Assembly (NCBI RefSeq): GCF_014066305.1
Contig: NW_023501109.1
Coordinates: forward strand, 62,001 to 126,000
Length of the DNA: 64,000 nucleotides
DNA from: Letharia columbiana
Taxonomy: Eukaryota; Ascomycota; Lecanoromycetes; Lecanorales; Parmeliaceae
Direction: 5' to 3'
Shown here: positions 38,501 to 49,469 of the stretch, piece after piece
Layout: each line of letters opens with the position of its first letter
Numbering within the stretch: position 1 is the stretch's first letter
Notes under the pieces: model-generated
Database searches by the model: none
What the model saw: only the letters and a program-made list of their open reading frames with translations
Told to the model about the DNA's origin: nothing
Made by a program: the position numbers and the translations under genes

Positions 38501-38534
38501 AAAAGCCTACCGAGCTCTCATTGTGGTTATCCAT
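35527..38534 (-). CDS. klpA: Kinesin-14, C-terminal minus-end-directed motor (Kar3/KlpA type)
   Basis: It works in spindle assembly and microtubule sliding. Exons (minus): 38534-38511, 38456-37511, 37455-37335, 37269-35826, 35760-35641, 35583-35527, in phase to 903 aa. The first exon codes only MDNHNESS; the frame has no Met until further in without it. The N-terminal 260 residues are Ser/Pro-rich and basic, as for a microtubule-binding tail. A long coiled coil covers roughly residues 290-550. The neck and motor start at [15 protein letters not shown] (about 550), which places the motor at the C-terminus and defines kinesin-14. The P-loop is GQTGSGKT (about 647), switch [10 protein letters not shown] (about 760) and switch II DLAGSE (about 793). 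The motor ends with [20 protein letters not shown] across the fourth intron. It is divergent from the acyltransferase gene, 417 bp apart. Confidence 0.93.
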
Positions 38535-38864
38535 TGCAGCAAATTGTGCCTAGTAGCTTAGAGCAGTGAGCGGCTGTATGAGGACATTCCCGGTACGTTT
38601 GAGTCGCGGAATACCACGATCACATGTGAAGGCCTCGAGGATGCCAGACGATGACAGAAAAGGTGTAAATGTAAACAGAGCAACGGCGAACTTGCCGCTA
38701 GGATGTATTCGAGCTAGCGGAAGATTAGCCGCAGAATCTATCAATCTACCGATGATTGGCTGAAAGGCACATTCTCGGTCTTCAAAGATTGGCATGTCAC
38801 CAATGTCACCACTCTGGACAAATACTTTGTTTTGTTACCCCTCTCTTTGACTTCTTTCTGCGCA

Positions 38865-38871
38865 TATAAAT
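38865..38871 (+). promoter_or_regulatory. TATA box-like site for the acyltransferase gene
   Basis: TATAAAT lies about 80 bases before the start codon at 38952, within the intergenic region shared with the divergent kinesin gene. Confidence 0.4.
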
Positions 38872-38951
38872 GGCCTGCTTAATAGATCATTCATACATTG
38901 CTTCTGACATTGCTGTGCCGTGAGCCTTTTCGCAGACCTTCACGCGGAAAC

Positions 38952-40062
38952 ATGGAGAAATACTCGCAGTTCAGAGATCGAGGTACCTCACAGTCAAACT
39001 ATTGGGATTCATGTACTCAAACTGTCCAGGCTCGGGGATTGCACCATTCTTCCCCATACCTACACAATCCTCCGGGATCTATCTGCCCTTCCACCTCTTC
39101 TTACTCCTCATCCGGCTGCCAATACTTCTCACGGCTACCTTGAGTTACTTCTTCGTGCTACAATGGCTGCCGATTGGATCTTTGGGGAAGAAAGCGTCGC
39201 TGTGGCTCATACTTGGTGCACCGGGAGTCTGGTGGATCGATCTTCAAATTGACGGTGTCAAGAAGGGGTGCGTGCTCTACATCAGATATTCTGGATACAT
39301 CGCTGATCATGTGCCCCCAGCTCTCTCGCCAAACACCACGAGGCACGACTGCCGCAACCAGGCTCCATTATTGCCTGTTCCTATACCTCCCCGCTTGACT
39401 CTCTGTACCTCGCCGCCATCTTCGATCCTGTCTTTACGGCCTCATACCCATCAACCCGTCTTGTGCATCGCATTTCATTGTTCCATGCTATGTTTCGCGC
39501 CTTCCAATATCCAGGACTTGAACCGCCGAAGAATGAAAAACTTACAGATTTGCAGACCCTCATAAAGCAGTACCCAGGCCAGGCTATTGTGGTCTACCCT
39601 GAGTGCACGACGACCAATGGGCGAGGCATCCTTCCATTCAGCCCATCACTTCTCACGGCACCTCCTGAAGCCAAGATCTTCCCAATAAGCCTTCGATACA
39701 CTGCAGGAGACATCACGACGCCTGTCCCGGGCTCATACGTCTCGTTTGTTTGGAACCTCTTGAGTAAACCAACTCATTGCATACGCGTGAGGATTGCTGA
39801 AAGTGCCCACAACACTTCCCAGTCGCCAGCGACTAGAAACTCGACCAGTCAAACCGAAAGAGAGATGCTGTATGACGACAGAGCGAGCAGTTCGGATACA
39901 TTGCTCAACTCGGAAGACGCCGAGAGTATGAACGCAGCGGAAAAGCGAGTTTTGGACAAGGTCGCTGAGGCATTGGCGAGATTGGGGAGGGTGAAACGAG
40001 TAGGCCTTGGCCTCAAGGATAAGGATGAATTCGTCAAGGTTTGGACCAAGCAGCGGCGGTGA
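38952..40062 (+). CDS. Vps66-like phospholipid/glycerol acyltransferase
   Basis: A membrane acyltransferase of the PlsC superfamily, probably acylating lysophospholipids. In yeast the homologue affects vacuolar sorting. Exons: 38952-38982, 39030-39267, 39321-40062, in phase to 336 aa. The first exon gives MEKYSQFRDRG. The second holds two hydrophobic segments (IYLPFHLFLLLIRLPILLTA and SYFFVLQWLP). The third has SYTSPLDSLYLAAIF at the place of motif I (normally HX4D), HAMFRAFQYPGLEPP, and motif III VVYPECTTTNGRGILPFSP. The His of HX4D is Tyr here. Whether that is normal for the fungal branch I cannot check, so catalysis is not certain. The first intron is short (47 nt). It forms a divergent pair with the kinesin gene and probably marks the left border of the biosynthetic cluster. 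Confidence 0.85.
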
Positions 40063-40850
40063 CAACGAGCAGCAATCGTAGGAGGAATGTCCTGTGTGCA
40101 CAATGCGAAATGCTGTCTGACGAGAGTAGACTCCTCACATCGGCTGCAGAAGAATGCCCATCGAGACTCTGTCGAAGACGGACTTGGCTCCATTCCTTCC
40201 AAAAATGGACGGCTTGGGTTCATAGCCCAGCTCGAGACTGCCGCTTCATTTGAACCGTTGAAGTTGCCCGACTTTGCCGAAGTGGAAATCAATGCCAGAA
40301 GTTGGTGGAGCTATTCAGCATTCAGTGGGGCACATTCCGTGCAAAGACCAACCCAGACACATCCATTTGTGAACGCGTTTTGATATTGTGGGCGCGAAAG
40401 TGGGGTGCTCGTCGCGCAGTGTAGAGAGGGTTGGAATCATGGGACAGATCCGGACGAATTTCAATCGCAGATGGATTGACAATAATATTGGAAATATAGG
40501 AATCTTAGCAAGTATCAATCGGGTAGATGAAAATGTGACCCGTTGCAAGACCGCTGGCTCTGCGGGAGGGTGTCGAGGAAGAGCCCTGTCGTTATTGCCT
40601 ATGCCTTTGTCAATGATGCTATAGCGAAATACGATGTGACAGTTATCCGAAGCGCCTTCTACTGACGTCTCATCTAAAGTAAGTACATCACGCCTTAGAC
40701 GATGTCGTACTGAAAGCTAACCCACAGCTTGCTGCCCCTCGACCAGCGTCCCCAGAGCCTCCGAGATCTCCTGCCCTCTTGTCCTCAAACGAAGCGAAAC
40801 ACCTCACGGCAAGATACCCCTCCGCACCCACCTCACGCCCCCCCCCTTCT
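40063..40850. other. Intergenic, left boundary of the biosynthetic cluster
   Basis: No gene recognised. Two genes converge here, so it should contain two 3' UTRs. Conserved housekeeping genes lie to the left and cluster genes to the right. Confidence 0.5.
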
Positions 40851-43092
40851 CTACTTCCCCGCCCGCTGCGGATCAAAGACCTCCGGACTCATATACGTAG
40901 TCATACTCAACGTCCCCTTCTGAAAGCAGCAACTGACATACGTCTGCAACCCGACCCTCTCCTCCAACGACCGATGGCCCGCCAACCCCTCCAGCACGCG
41001 CATGTACCCCTCCGAGAACCGGCCCCTCCCCCGATCCTCCATCCACTTGGTCAATCCCCTCGCGATACTCCGATCATCCTTCCCGTACCGCCGCGTCGGG
41101 AGGTAGAATTTGATGTCCGGCAGGGGCGACCCCGGCGCGATGTCGAAGTAATACATGTACCCCTCCACGAGGTGCTGGTCCTCTTCGAAATGGTTGACCG
41201 AGTAGCCCTGCGTGGCCGGGAGGGGCTGCCCCGGCGGGAAGTCGGGGGGCAGGTCCAGCACGAGGCGGATCAGCTCCTCGAGCTCCGCGAGGCCGCGGTC
41301 GACGCCCTGGATCTGCCCGCCCATGGTCATGATGCGCCGCACGCTGTCGAAGGACGTGTGCGGCGTCTGCACGTACAGCTTCAGGCGGGACCGGCTCGGC
41401 TCGACGCAGTCGATCGCCAGCATGAAGGGCTGCAGCAGCGCGCCTTCGGGGTCCGTCTGGCAGAAGCGCACCACGCCGTCCATGGTGGCGCTCTCGGGCG
41501 CGGCGCCCTTGATGGCGCCGGCCCAGACGTCCATGGGGGGCGGGCCGTTCATCTGGCCGATCTTCTTGGGCCCGAAGTACGCCTTGACGGAGAGGCCCTG
41601 TTTGAGGAATTCGAAGGCCAGGGACATGGTCGAGACGAGCTGGCCTTCCGTCTGCGTGGCGTAGGCTTCCTTGTCGGGGGAGAAGAAGACGTCGGCGAAG
41701 TGGCGGAACCATTTCAGGTCCAGGCTCGGCATCACTTGGCCGAGTTGGTAGAGCAGCTCCTTTGTCGATTCCTGGTTCAGGGGGTCGAGGATCGTGCCGG
41801 CGAAGGGTCCGATGGGCTCCATCGTGTAGCGCACGTCCGGCGCCCCGTCCTTGGTGTTCCACTTCCAGCTGTATTCGATCGGGGTGCCGTCGACGGTGAG
41901 GAGGGACTTCCACTTCGGGGTCCCCCCGGGGGGCAGACGGGGGCCGAGGCGGGGCACGATGACGTGGTAGTAGAAGACCATGGCTTCGTAGGATTCGTGG
42001 ATGCTGTAGCCGGCTTCGGAGAAGAGGCTGGCCATGTGCGGACCCGTGAGCTGCCACCAGTAGTCGAGATCGGCGCTGCGAGAGGGGAGCCAGCGGGATG
42101 TCATGGTCCAGAGTGATGTTGTTTTGGTCGAGAGGGAATTGGCGATGTTGGGAGCTGCGTTTCCGTTTGCGGTGTTGCCGTTTACTGCTCGTGATGTCTG
42201 AGAATGGATATTGAGATTAGCTTGAAGCACGAATGGTATCTTTGTGTATCCGAGAACTTACCTCTTCAAAGCCTACTCCAGATGTCTTGCCCGCACCGTT
42301 AGGAGCAGAGTTGCCGTTCACCGCGGAATCTCCATTCACCGCAGAGTGTCCGTTCGGTTGCAACGCCTTCTCGGAACCCCCATTCACACCCACCGCCTTC
42401 TCCTCCCTCGCATACTCCTTCTCCAACGCGCCGAGATCCGCATCTATCTTCTTCCCCCCGACCACCACATCCTTACACCCCAGCAGCACAAACAACATAC
42501 GCCCGCACTCGGTGCCGCCACCGGAGATATTCTCCCATTTGTGCGACGTGGCCCGCTGGACGAGCACATCCCCGCGTCTCAGGATCCTAGACTCCCCGGA
42601 ATCCAAGGTCAGTCTGAACTCTCCTTCCAGGACGACGCCGTAGTCTATGGTGATGACGCCGTGGGGGATGGATTCGAGCCCGGGGCCGAAATCCATCATT
42701 CGGACGACGGAGCCGTTGGGGATGTTGAGGCCTGGCTGTGGAGGTGACAGGAAAATGTTAGAAAGGGTCATCGGTCGTGGATGGATGAGACACGGCCAGG
42801 AAAGCTGAGAAATGATGATGGGGAAGGTGGAAGATCAAGGACTGCGTACCTCGTTCTCCTTCGCAAATTTGATATCAACATCGTCGTTCAAATCGACTGG
42901 AGTGTCTTGAGTCGAATACAAGATGTTCATAACCGCTTGCTTCTCGCCCATGACACGGTGATGGTCTCCATGATCCGAGGTTTGAAAGTAGCCCTTGCCG
43001 TCGGCGCCGTGGGCAGTGATGAAGCGTTCGGTATTTCGAAGACCAGGGGCTGGGTAGCCCTTTGTGATGGTATCGATCGCTCCCGTCGCCAT
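40851..43092 (-). CDS. Cupin fused to a DMATS-type aromatic prenyltransferase
   Basis: Exons (minus): 43092-42850, 42735-42262, 42197-40851, in phase to 687 aa. Residues 1 to about 190 are a small cupin with IPHGVITIDYGVVLEGE (His106) and VQRATSHKWEN (His146), as in cupins of fungal metabolite clusters. About 199-255 is a linker rich in NG and VNG repeats that runs across the second intron (64 nt, GTAAGT, branch AGCTAATC, TTCTCAG). About 268-687 is a complete DMATS/ABBA prenyltransferase: WWQLTGPHMASLFSEAGYSI, GTPIEYSWKW with the Glu that activates indole-type substrates, and the Tyr/Lys/Arg pyrophosphate residues in VKAYFGP, RLKLYVQTP, GYMYYFDI and KFYLPTRRYGKDD. No ATG lies in frame between the splice and residue 271, so a separate prenyltransferase gene would lack a normal start. 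The family transfers a prenyl group, usually from DMAPP, to an aromatic ring. The last exon is visibly more GC-rich than the first two. Confidence 0.82.
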
Positions 43093-44011
43093 TTTTGAAG
43101 AATCGCTCGAGATGTTGGCGTAGGTGATGATGTCCCTTGCTGTCTGGAAAGATAACCGGTGGTGGGTCGATATCCGTACTATGATTCTTGAAAGGGATGA
43201 CGCTCCTGTCGGTACTTTTCGACTGCTATCTCACTATGGAGGCAAAGAAGGAATAGCATTTTCCGGCGAAACTGTGTTCCTCCATCTCCGTTCCATACCA
43301 ATCTCAATTGATAGCCTTGCGCACTGGGCAGTCCTGCGCGTCAGACCCTCCATCGGCACCAAAGAAAGCTTTGGCCCACCCGCCGCCGACCATGCGAGCA
43401 GTGGAGACCCTAGTGTAACGGTTTCCCTTGGCACTGCATGCATCCTCAGCCGCACTAGAGTCAGAATCTGACAACCCTAGCATAGGCCGCGCTAGAGCCG
43501 CTAGGGTGAAGGTTGAGGTAGATGTCTGACCCTGACAGCATTAGCTTTGCTACCAACGATCAAATCAAAAGTTAGACAGCCAGACACGACAATAATCTCC
43601 GAGACATGTCGACGCGTTTCAATGTGTCGATCTTAGGCACAGGCAGCTGGCGATTCTTCTGGTTGGCCACTCCATAGCGTGCAATGCAAGTCAGATCGTT
43701 TCACCCACTGCCTTTGCTGCACTGCTAATCAATTTTTCACTTATTTCTTATTTTTTTCTTGTTGGAAGCCCAGCTATGCATTGCGGATGACATGACAGCA
43801 TCTGGCATTAGGTTCATGCAGTCGGGTGAACATTCCTCCTATCGCGTTTCCTGGGTCTGATGATCTTTCGCTGGCGACTCAAGAATATTGTTCTGCAACT
43901 TAGGAACTCTCTGCGCTATACCTCTGTATAATTTCTGCGTTTATTGTTCGGCATACACATTGTAGAATTGGCATCCAGAATCAAGCAAGAAATCGAAGAC
44001 GACGAGCCATC
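43093..44011. promoter_or_regulatory. Bidirectional promoter region of cupin-prenyltransferase and monooxygenase
   Basis: 919 bp between two divergent cluster genes, with no gene inside. It carries a perfect 13-bp palindrome and a pair of 8-bp inverted repeats at 43460-43507 (separate entry). Co-regulation of the two genes is likely (inference). Confidence 0.6.
43460..43507. promoter_or_regulatory. Palindromic motifs, candidate regulator-binding sites
   Basis: GTCAGAATCTGAC (43460-43472) is a perfect palindrome around a central A. Next to it, ACCCTAGC (43474-43481) and GCTAGGGT (43500-43507) are exact inverted copies 18 bases apart, with a third GCTAGAG between. Dimeric Zn2Cys6 regulators often bind such sites, but the factor that would bind here is not known. 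Confidence 0.35.
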
Positions 44012-46376
44012 ATGCTTACCCGCATTCCTCCCGACTATGAAGTTCGCGAACAGTTCCACTCGGAGCAAAACCATGTCAAAATCATTCACGTTGGTGCTGG
44101 CGTATCTGGTCTTTTGACAGCGTACAAAGCGAGGAAGTATCTCAAAGATTATGAGCTGGTCTGTTACGAGAAGTAGGCTACTTACCTTCCTCCTTGACGC
44201 TTCCTGCGTCTCGAATTCGCGCTGAATGTATCTCTAGAAATCCGACTATTGGAGGGACATGGTGGGAGAATAGGTAAATAGCTTCATCCGTTCACCACTC
44301 AATAGCAGCCCGCCGCGGCATCAAATGGATACGACCTTGACTCACAATATCTGCCAGATACCCAGGATGCGCCTGCGACGTACCCAGTCACTCGTACACA
44401 CTCACATTCGAGCCAAATCCAGAATGGAGCGGCTTCTATGCTTTTGGAAGTGAAATCCAGGCGTATTTTCAGAAATTCTATGAGAAATATGAATTGCAAC
44501 CTTATATGAAATTCGACACAAAGGTTTTGTCGGCTGTATGGCATGAAGACAAAGGAGAGTGTATGTGATTGGGGTCGCCGAAATAACATTTGGAGCAAAG
44601 ACTGATAAACTCTCAAGGGAAGGTGGAGCTGGAAAAGGGTGGCGAGAAGTTCACCGACTGGTGTAATGTCCTGATCAATGGTTCCGGACCCATTAACAAG
44701 TGGAAGTGTAAGAATAGAGAGTTGTTTTAGCAGACTCTTGTAGCCAAGAGTGATGCTTACCTTTTCCTAGGGCCCGTCATAGAAGGAATCGAAACATACA
44801 AGGGAACTCTCGCTCACACTGCCAACTGGTCTTCCAACATCGACTGGAAAGGAAAGCGTGTGGCTGTAATTGGCAGCGGCTCGAGTTCGGTCCAAGTGGT
44901 ACCGCAGCTAGCTGAAGGTAAGAGAATTGATCGCGGTACTGGGAGTCTAGCCTAGTCTTTTACTAATATCTGGGCCACTCAGGTTGCGAGTCCCTTACTG
45001 TATTTGCGCGAAACTCAACATGGATTGCGCCCCAAATGGGCTCTCAGGACGTCAAGATCCTGCCCCCAGACTCCGAACAGACCTCGAAGCCCGCGGCAGC
45101 CGGAAAGCATCAGTACACCGAAGAAGAAAAAGAGAAGATGCGCACGGACCCGGAAGCGTTCCTCAAGTATCGGAAGGAGGTTGACGGTGCCCTGCAGAAG
45201 GGATTTTCGGTCTTTCTCCGTGGAAGTGATCTCAACGTTATGGCGAAGAAAGGTATGGCTGAGATGATACGTGCTCGCATCGGTCCCGGTCATGAGGATC
45301 TGAAGGAAAAATTCATTCCAAAATGGTCGCCTGGCTGCCGAAGGATGACGGTAGGCAAACTGCCTTTAGATTCCCTGCTCTACTGAGCTGACAGCTCTAT
45401 CAATCTAGCCTGGTGAAGGATACCTTGAAGCACTGACAAAAGACCGTAAGCTATCATCGTCCTCATGGTTCATTTTTCATTACTGAGCTCCTCTAGATGT
45501 GTCTGTCATATCCGACGAAATCGTGAGGTTCACAGAGAACGGTTTGGTGACTGCCGACGGTAAAGACTTTGAATTCGACATCATTGCTTGTGCCACTGGC
45601 TTTAACGTTGCGTTCGCTCCACACTTGTTAGTAGTGCTCTTTCCTCAATGTGAATCTGTGGGTGACTACTGATCTATCATACAGCAAGATGGTTGGCGTC
45701 GACGGCGTAGTGTTGCAGGAAGAGTGGGCTGAAGTACGTCGCCCTTGATGGAATGGTAAATCGAACCTGCAGAACATTCTGACACCGAGGCAGTACCCCA
45801 ATATCTACCTTAGCGTAGCAAGTCCCAAGTTCCCCAACTATTTTACCGTCGGCGGTCCAACCGGCAACTGGGGCCAAGGTTGCGTACTAGTATCAGTAGG
45901 TCTCCCACGATATCCATTTCCAAACAACCCAAAAGCCTCCACTCATCAACAACGAACCACTGACACCTCCGCAGCATGAAGTCCAGGTTGAATACGCCAT
46001 GCAATGCTGCGTTAAAATCGCGGAAGAAAACCTGCACTCACTCGAAGTCTGTCAATCGCCCACGACTCAGTACCTCCTGCACAGCTACACTTGGCACAAC
46101 GCCAAATCCGTCTGGGCCGAGGACTGCCGCTCTTGGTACAAAGACAACAAACCCAACGGGCGCATCCAGCTGTGGTGCGGCAGCATGATGCATTTGCTCA
46201 AGACGCTGCGGACGCCGCGATGGGAGGACTATCGGATCAAGCGGAGGGATGCGAACATGTGGACTTTCTTGGGGAATGGAAGGATTGAGTTGGAGGTGGA
46301 GGGAGAGAAAGGGAAGGAGGTCGATTGGGCGCCGTATATCAGGAATGCTGATGTGCCGTGGAGTTTAGACTTGTGA
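44012..46376 (+). CDS. Baeyer-Villiger-type flavin monooxygenase
   Basis: Such enzymes use FAD and NADPH to insert oxygen beside a ketone (or oxidise heteroatoms). Exons: 44012-44172, 44238-44273, 44358-44560, 44618-44707, 44771-44917, 44983-45350, 45409-45445, 45497-45626, 45685-45733, 45773-45895, 45975-46376, which join in phase to 581 aa. Motifs: the FAD-binding GxGxxG in HVGAGVSGLL, then NPTIGGTWWENRYPGCACDVPS typical of the family; the fingerprint FxGxxxHxxxW as YKGTLAHTANW; the NADPH-binding second Rossmann motif VAVIGSGSSSVQ; and the late ATGFN and GPTGNWGQG. No signal peptide is present. Two exons are only 36-37 nt, and the ninth intron is just 39 nt. It diverges from the cupin-prenyltransferase gene and shares its promoter region. 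The substrate is not known. Confidence 0.9.
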
Positions 46377-47744
46377 GAAGTGAACGCATGGTGCCTATGG
46401 ATGTTTGGTTCACGGTGGGTGCAGCGGTGAGGCTGCTGAGGAAGGGAGAAGATTTGAGTGGAAACATTGTACGCCGAAGGTCGGGCTGGTCCAGGAGAGC
46501 AAGCGTGGACTGGCTACTGATACACCTCTGAACAAGACATGATCATACCTAGACAAACATTGAGAGAAGAAACATTTAGACCATGTATCTAGATGTTAGC
46601 AATGAGTTTCCGAAGTCACCGCGGCGGCAGCGTAGGCAACGACGACGATTGCTTAGTACTTGCTCTTTAGGGCTGGGCGAGCCTGTTGTTCGCGAGTGCC
46701 CTGTATCAGATTTTGCTGGGCCAGGCAGCAACATCTCAGCCCTGGATGGCGTATCCGTATTCCCAGAACCGAGGCGAAAAGGTCTTCTCGGGTGAGGGTG
46801 GATCGGCACCTCTCATTTTAGCCTGGAGCACACTACCCTCGGCACTGGGAGTTACCCTTTTACCCCCCAAATACTGTATGTTACATCGGTCGATAAGGAA
46901 CAGACTAGGCAGAATCAGAGAGAGAGAGAGCTACTGCAGGCCTGCAATCACAGGAGTTATTGGATTTGTATGAAGATTTGATCGACGCAGGAGTAGTAAG
47001 GCGGGCTGAGAATGGTCAGGGTTGCAGTCGGAGAGGTGACAGTTCGACCTTGGACGAATCAGAGAAGCAAATTCCAGGGTCACCCAGCCCCCGGAGACTA
47101 CATTAATATTATTATGCAGGGACATGGCCTTATGCAGGGTTATTGATCTTTAGCTCACTAATTGGCTTTCAGCTGTATTTTTAGTTTTTAACATATTACC
47201 TTAAGGACCTCGGGGACCTCCGGAGCTTGCACTACCTTACTCGTACCGCCCAAGCAATCAAGCATGCTTATTTAGCGTGGGGGATCTGATACCGGCCGTC
47301 CGGCCTCCCGCTAATTAATAGAAAACGGCCCGGCTAATGTTGGTCAACAACGCCGTACGCGTTTTGTAGCCTGGTGATTCTGCACGCTTCCTTCAAGGCC
47401 ATCGTCGGTGGCATTACTTCAGGATCATGGATGTCAGCTCTCTCGACCCAGCTATACGGATAAGCGAACGTGCTCACTAGGCATGAACCCTTATCCACTA
47501 GGAGTCTAGTCTCTTACCCTGCTCTGGAAATCGTAAACAAAGCGAATGATCGACCACCGTACTTGAATACGAAACGTACCCGAAGGCAGAAATGAAAGGG
47601 TGGCGTTATACATGATGCCTATCACTCATGCACGGATTGATCAATTTCCCGCAGCTTGGTTGACCTTGCGACCCAATGTAGACTTGGCTTTCTCTGGCCC
47701 TCAGTACGACGGAGTTCAGGTGGGAGATACATACCGTCTGGACC
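46377..47744. other. Intergenic between monooxygenase and regulator
   Basis: No gene recognised. The 47150-47345 part is AT-rich with a GC palindrome (GGCCGTCCGGCC, about 47297-47308) and lies in the upstream region of the regulator. Confidence 0.4.
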
Positions 47745-48974
47745 ATGGCGGACGCTTCTCGCATGCAGATTAACGGGGGAGAAAAAGTACCAAAGTACCG
47801 GGCATCGTGTGACTCCTGCAACGAAGCAAAGGTTCGCTGCTCCCAGACGAGACCGAGTTGTGCTCGATGTTTGAAGGGACAAAACCGCCGCTGCGTCTAT
47901 GGCGTATCGAAGAGATCCGGCAAGCATAGCGGAGAGGGGTCCACCAAGGCAGACGGAGGTGGCAAGAACGCCACCGTGGCCAGGCCGCCGGCAACGCCTA
48001 CCTCGACGACGGGTATCGAGACACCTTCAAGCTCCTCGAGCACCATAGATCCGAGAGAATTTCTCCAATTGTTCCCACCGTCTAGCGCGGATTCTTCCGA
48101 CTTACTCAACGGGCAGCAATTGCAGAAAGATTGGACATTTGACAACAATCTTTTCATGCCCAACCAATCCGCAACGTCGCAAGGGTCGCCCGCCAATTAT
48201 GATCATTACCAATTCATGTTCGGAAGAGATGAAGGTCACATGTCGAGTGTCCAACACCACGGACCCGGTCTTTTTGACAACGCCTCCGATGCAGAGCTCG
48301 GATCCTGTAGCCGCGACGACAGCATAGCCGAACAACCTCCCTCCTACACGCAATCGAACACCCAGTGCGTTTCCTGCAGCACGTCGAACCTCCAAAATGA
48401 TAGCTCCTCAATGGTAGACACCTGCCGCTGCAACGAGATTATTATCACGCAGCTCTCCTTACTGCCGGTACTGCTTCTCGACAACGAATGTTCCACATTC
48501 GATGTCGAGCTTGTACAGTTCCAGAAAGCGATTAAACTCTGCACTGGCGTCCTAGCTTGTACCTGTCCCGGCAAAGATTACACGTCCATCTTGACCATCA
48601 GCATGCTTATCGCCCGCATCATCTCCTTTTTCGAGCGCAACGGCGCTCAAGCAGGACGCGACAACGATCAAAATGCCCCGTCACTCATCATGACAGGTGC
48701 GATGACCCCAATCCGGTCGCCCAAATTCAGCGTTGGTATATATGAGATCGAAGGAGAAGATGAATGCAATCTAAAGCGGGAGGTGTGGTGGATGCAGATC
48801 CGGAAGGTAGAGTCACTTGTTGCAGGATTCAAGGAGATGGTGGCGAAGATGACGCTGCAACAAGTATACCAGGACAATTCTCAGGTAGCGGCGTGGGGAA
48901 AGCTCGTGTTTTTGCTGGAGCAGAAAGCCCAGGCGGTGAAGAGAGACTGGAGTGCCTGCCGGGATAAAGCTTGA
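47745..48974 (+). CDS. AflR-like Zn2Cys6 transcription factor, probable cluster regulator
   Basis: A single-exon frame of 409 aa from ATG 47745; a second Met six codons on is a possible start. The binuclear zinc cluster near residues 20-60 reads SCDSCNEAKVRC, then PSCARC and RRCVYG, i.e. CX2CX6CX6CX2CX7C. It is followed by the basic patch SKRSGKH, close to the AflR pattern. The middle is Ser/Pro/Gln-rich. The C-terminal half (CRCNEIIITQLSLLPVLLLD, ISMLIARIISFFERNG, IRKVESLVAGFKEMV) resembles the AflR C-terminal regulatory domain. Such proteins act in the nucleus as activators of adjacent metabolite genes. It lies between the monooxygenase and the first SDR, so it most likely controls this cluster. 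Direct evidence of binding sites is lacking. Confidence 0.88.
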   Translation: MADASRMQINGGEKVPKYRASCDSCNEAKVRCSQTRPSCARCLKGQNRRCVYGVSKRSGKHSGEGSTKADGGGKNATVARPPATPTSTTGIETPSSSSSTIDPREFLQLFPPSSADSSDLLNGQQLQKDWTFDNNLFMPNQSATSQGSPANYDHYQFMFGRDEGHMSSVQHHGPGLFDNASDAELGSCSRDDSIAEQPPSYTQSNTQCVSCSTSNLQNDSSSMVDTCRCNEIIITQLSLLPVLLLDNECSTFDVELVQFQKAIKLCTGVLACTCPGKDYTSILTISMLIARIISFFERNGAQAGRDNDQNAPSLIMTGAMTPIRSPKFSVGIYEIEGEDECNLKREVWWMQIRKVESLVAGFKEMVAKMTLQQVYQDNSQVAAWGKLVFLLEQKAQAVKRDWSACRDKA

Positions 48975-49437
48975 TGGCGGTAAATATACATTACGATAGA
49001 AACGGCTGCAAAAACTTGTATGAGAGGCGAGCATGTTTGGGTGTAGGTGAAAATGTTGATTGGCTACAGAAATCATTTGTACATCGAGTTCATGATTCCA
49101 TGAACCAATTGGGCCAGAGTGCTTAGACGGTGCAGTGTCGCATGGATGAGCATGTGACTCGGAGCTTCTCCTGGTCTTCTCGGCGATGCTCGTAGAGTCT
49201 ACGCGCGCAGGTGCTGTGCATTGACCTTTACTCGTAGAGGCGATGTTCTTCCAGCCGAGCTTCGGATAAAAATTCCAAACAGGCTCTGTATTGATACAGA
49301 TGGTTATGAGAAACGCTTGTTTAGCGCGACCGATGTTACGACACCACAATCTAGAGTAAGAATAAGGCTTCCTAACGGTAAGGTAGGGCCATCCCAAGTA
49401 CAACAACATAAATCCACCACGTAAATTCTTCTTCTTC

Positions 49438-49469
<32 letters not shown>

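Noticed and set aside
41074..42057. A long Arg/Pro-rich minus frame and a 445-codon plus frame (40779-42116) over the prenyltransferase
   Set aside because: Shadow frames of a GC-rich exon; composition extreme and no motif.
42217..42771. Cupin ending at 42217 as its own gene, with prenyltransferase as a separate gene starting at 42230
   Set aside because: The second frame there starts with GTG, not ATG, and a consensus intron joins both halves in phase; kept as the alternative to be excluded by RNA data.
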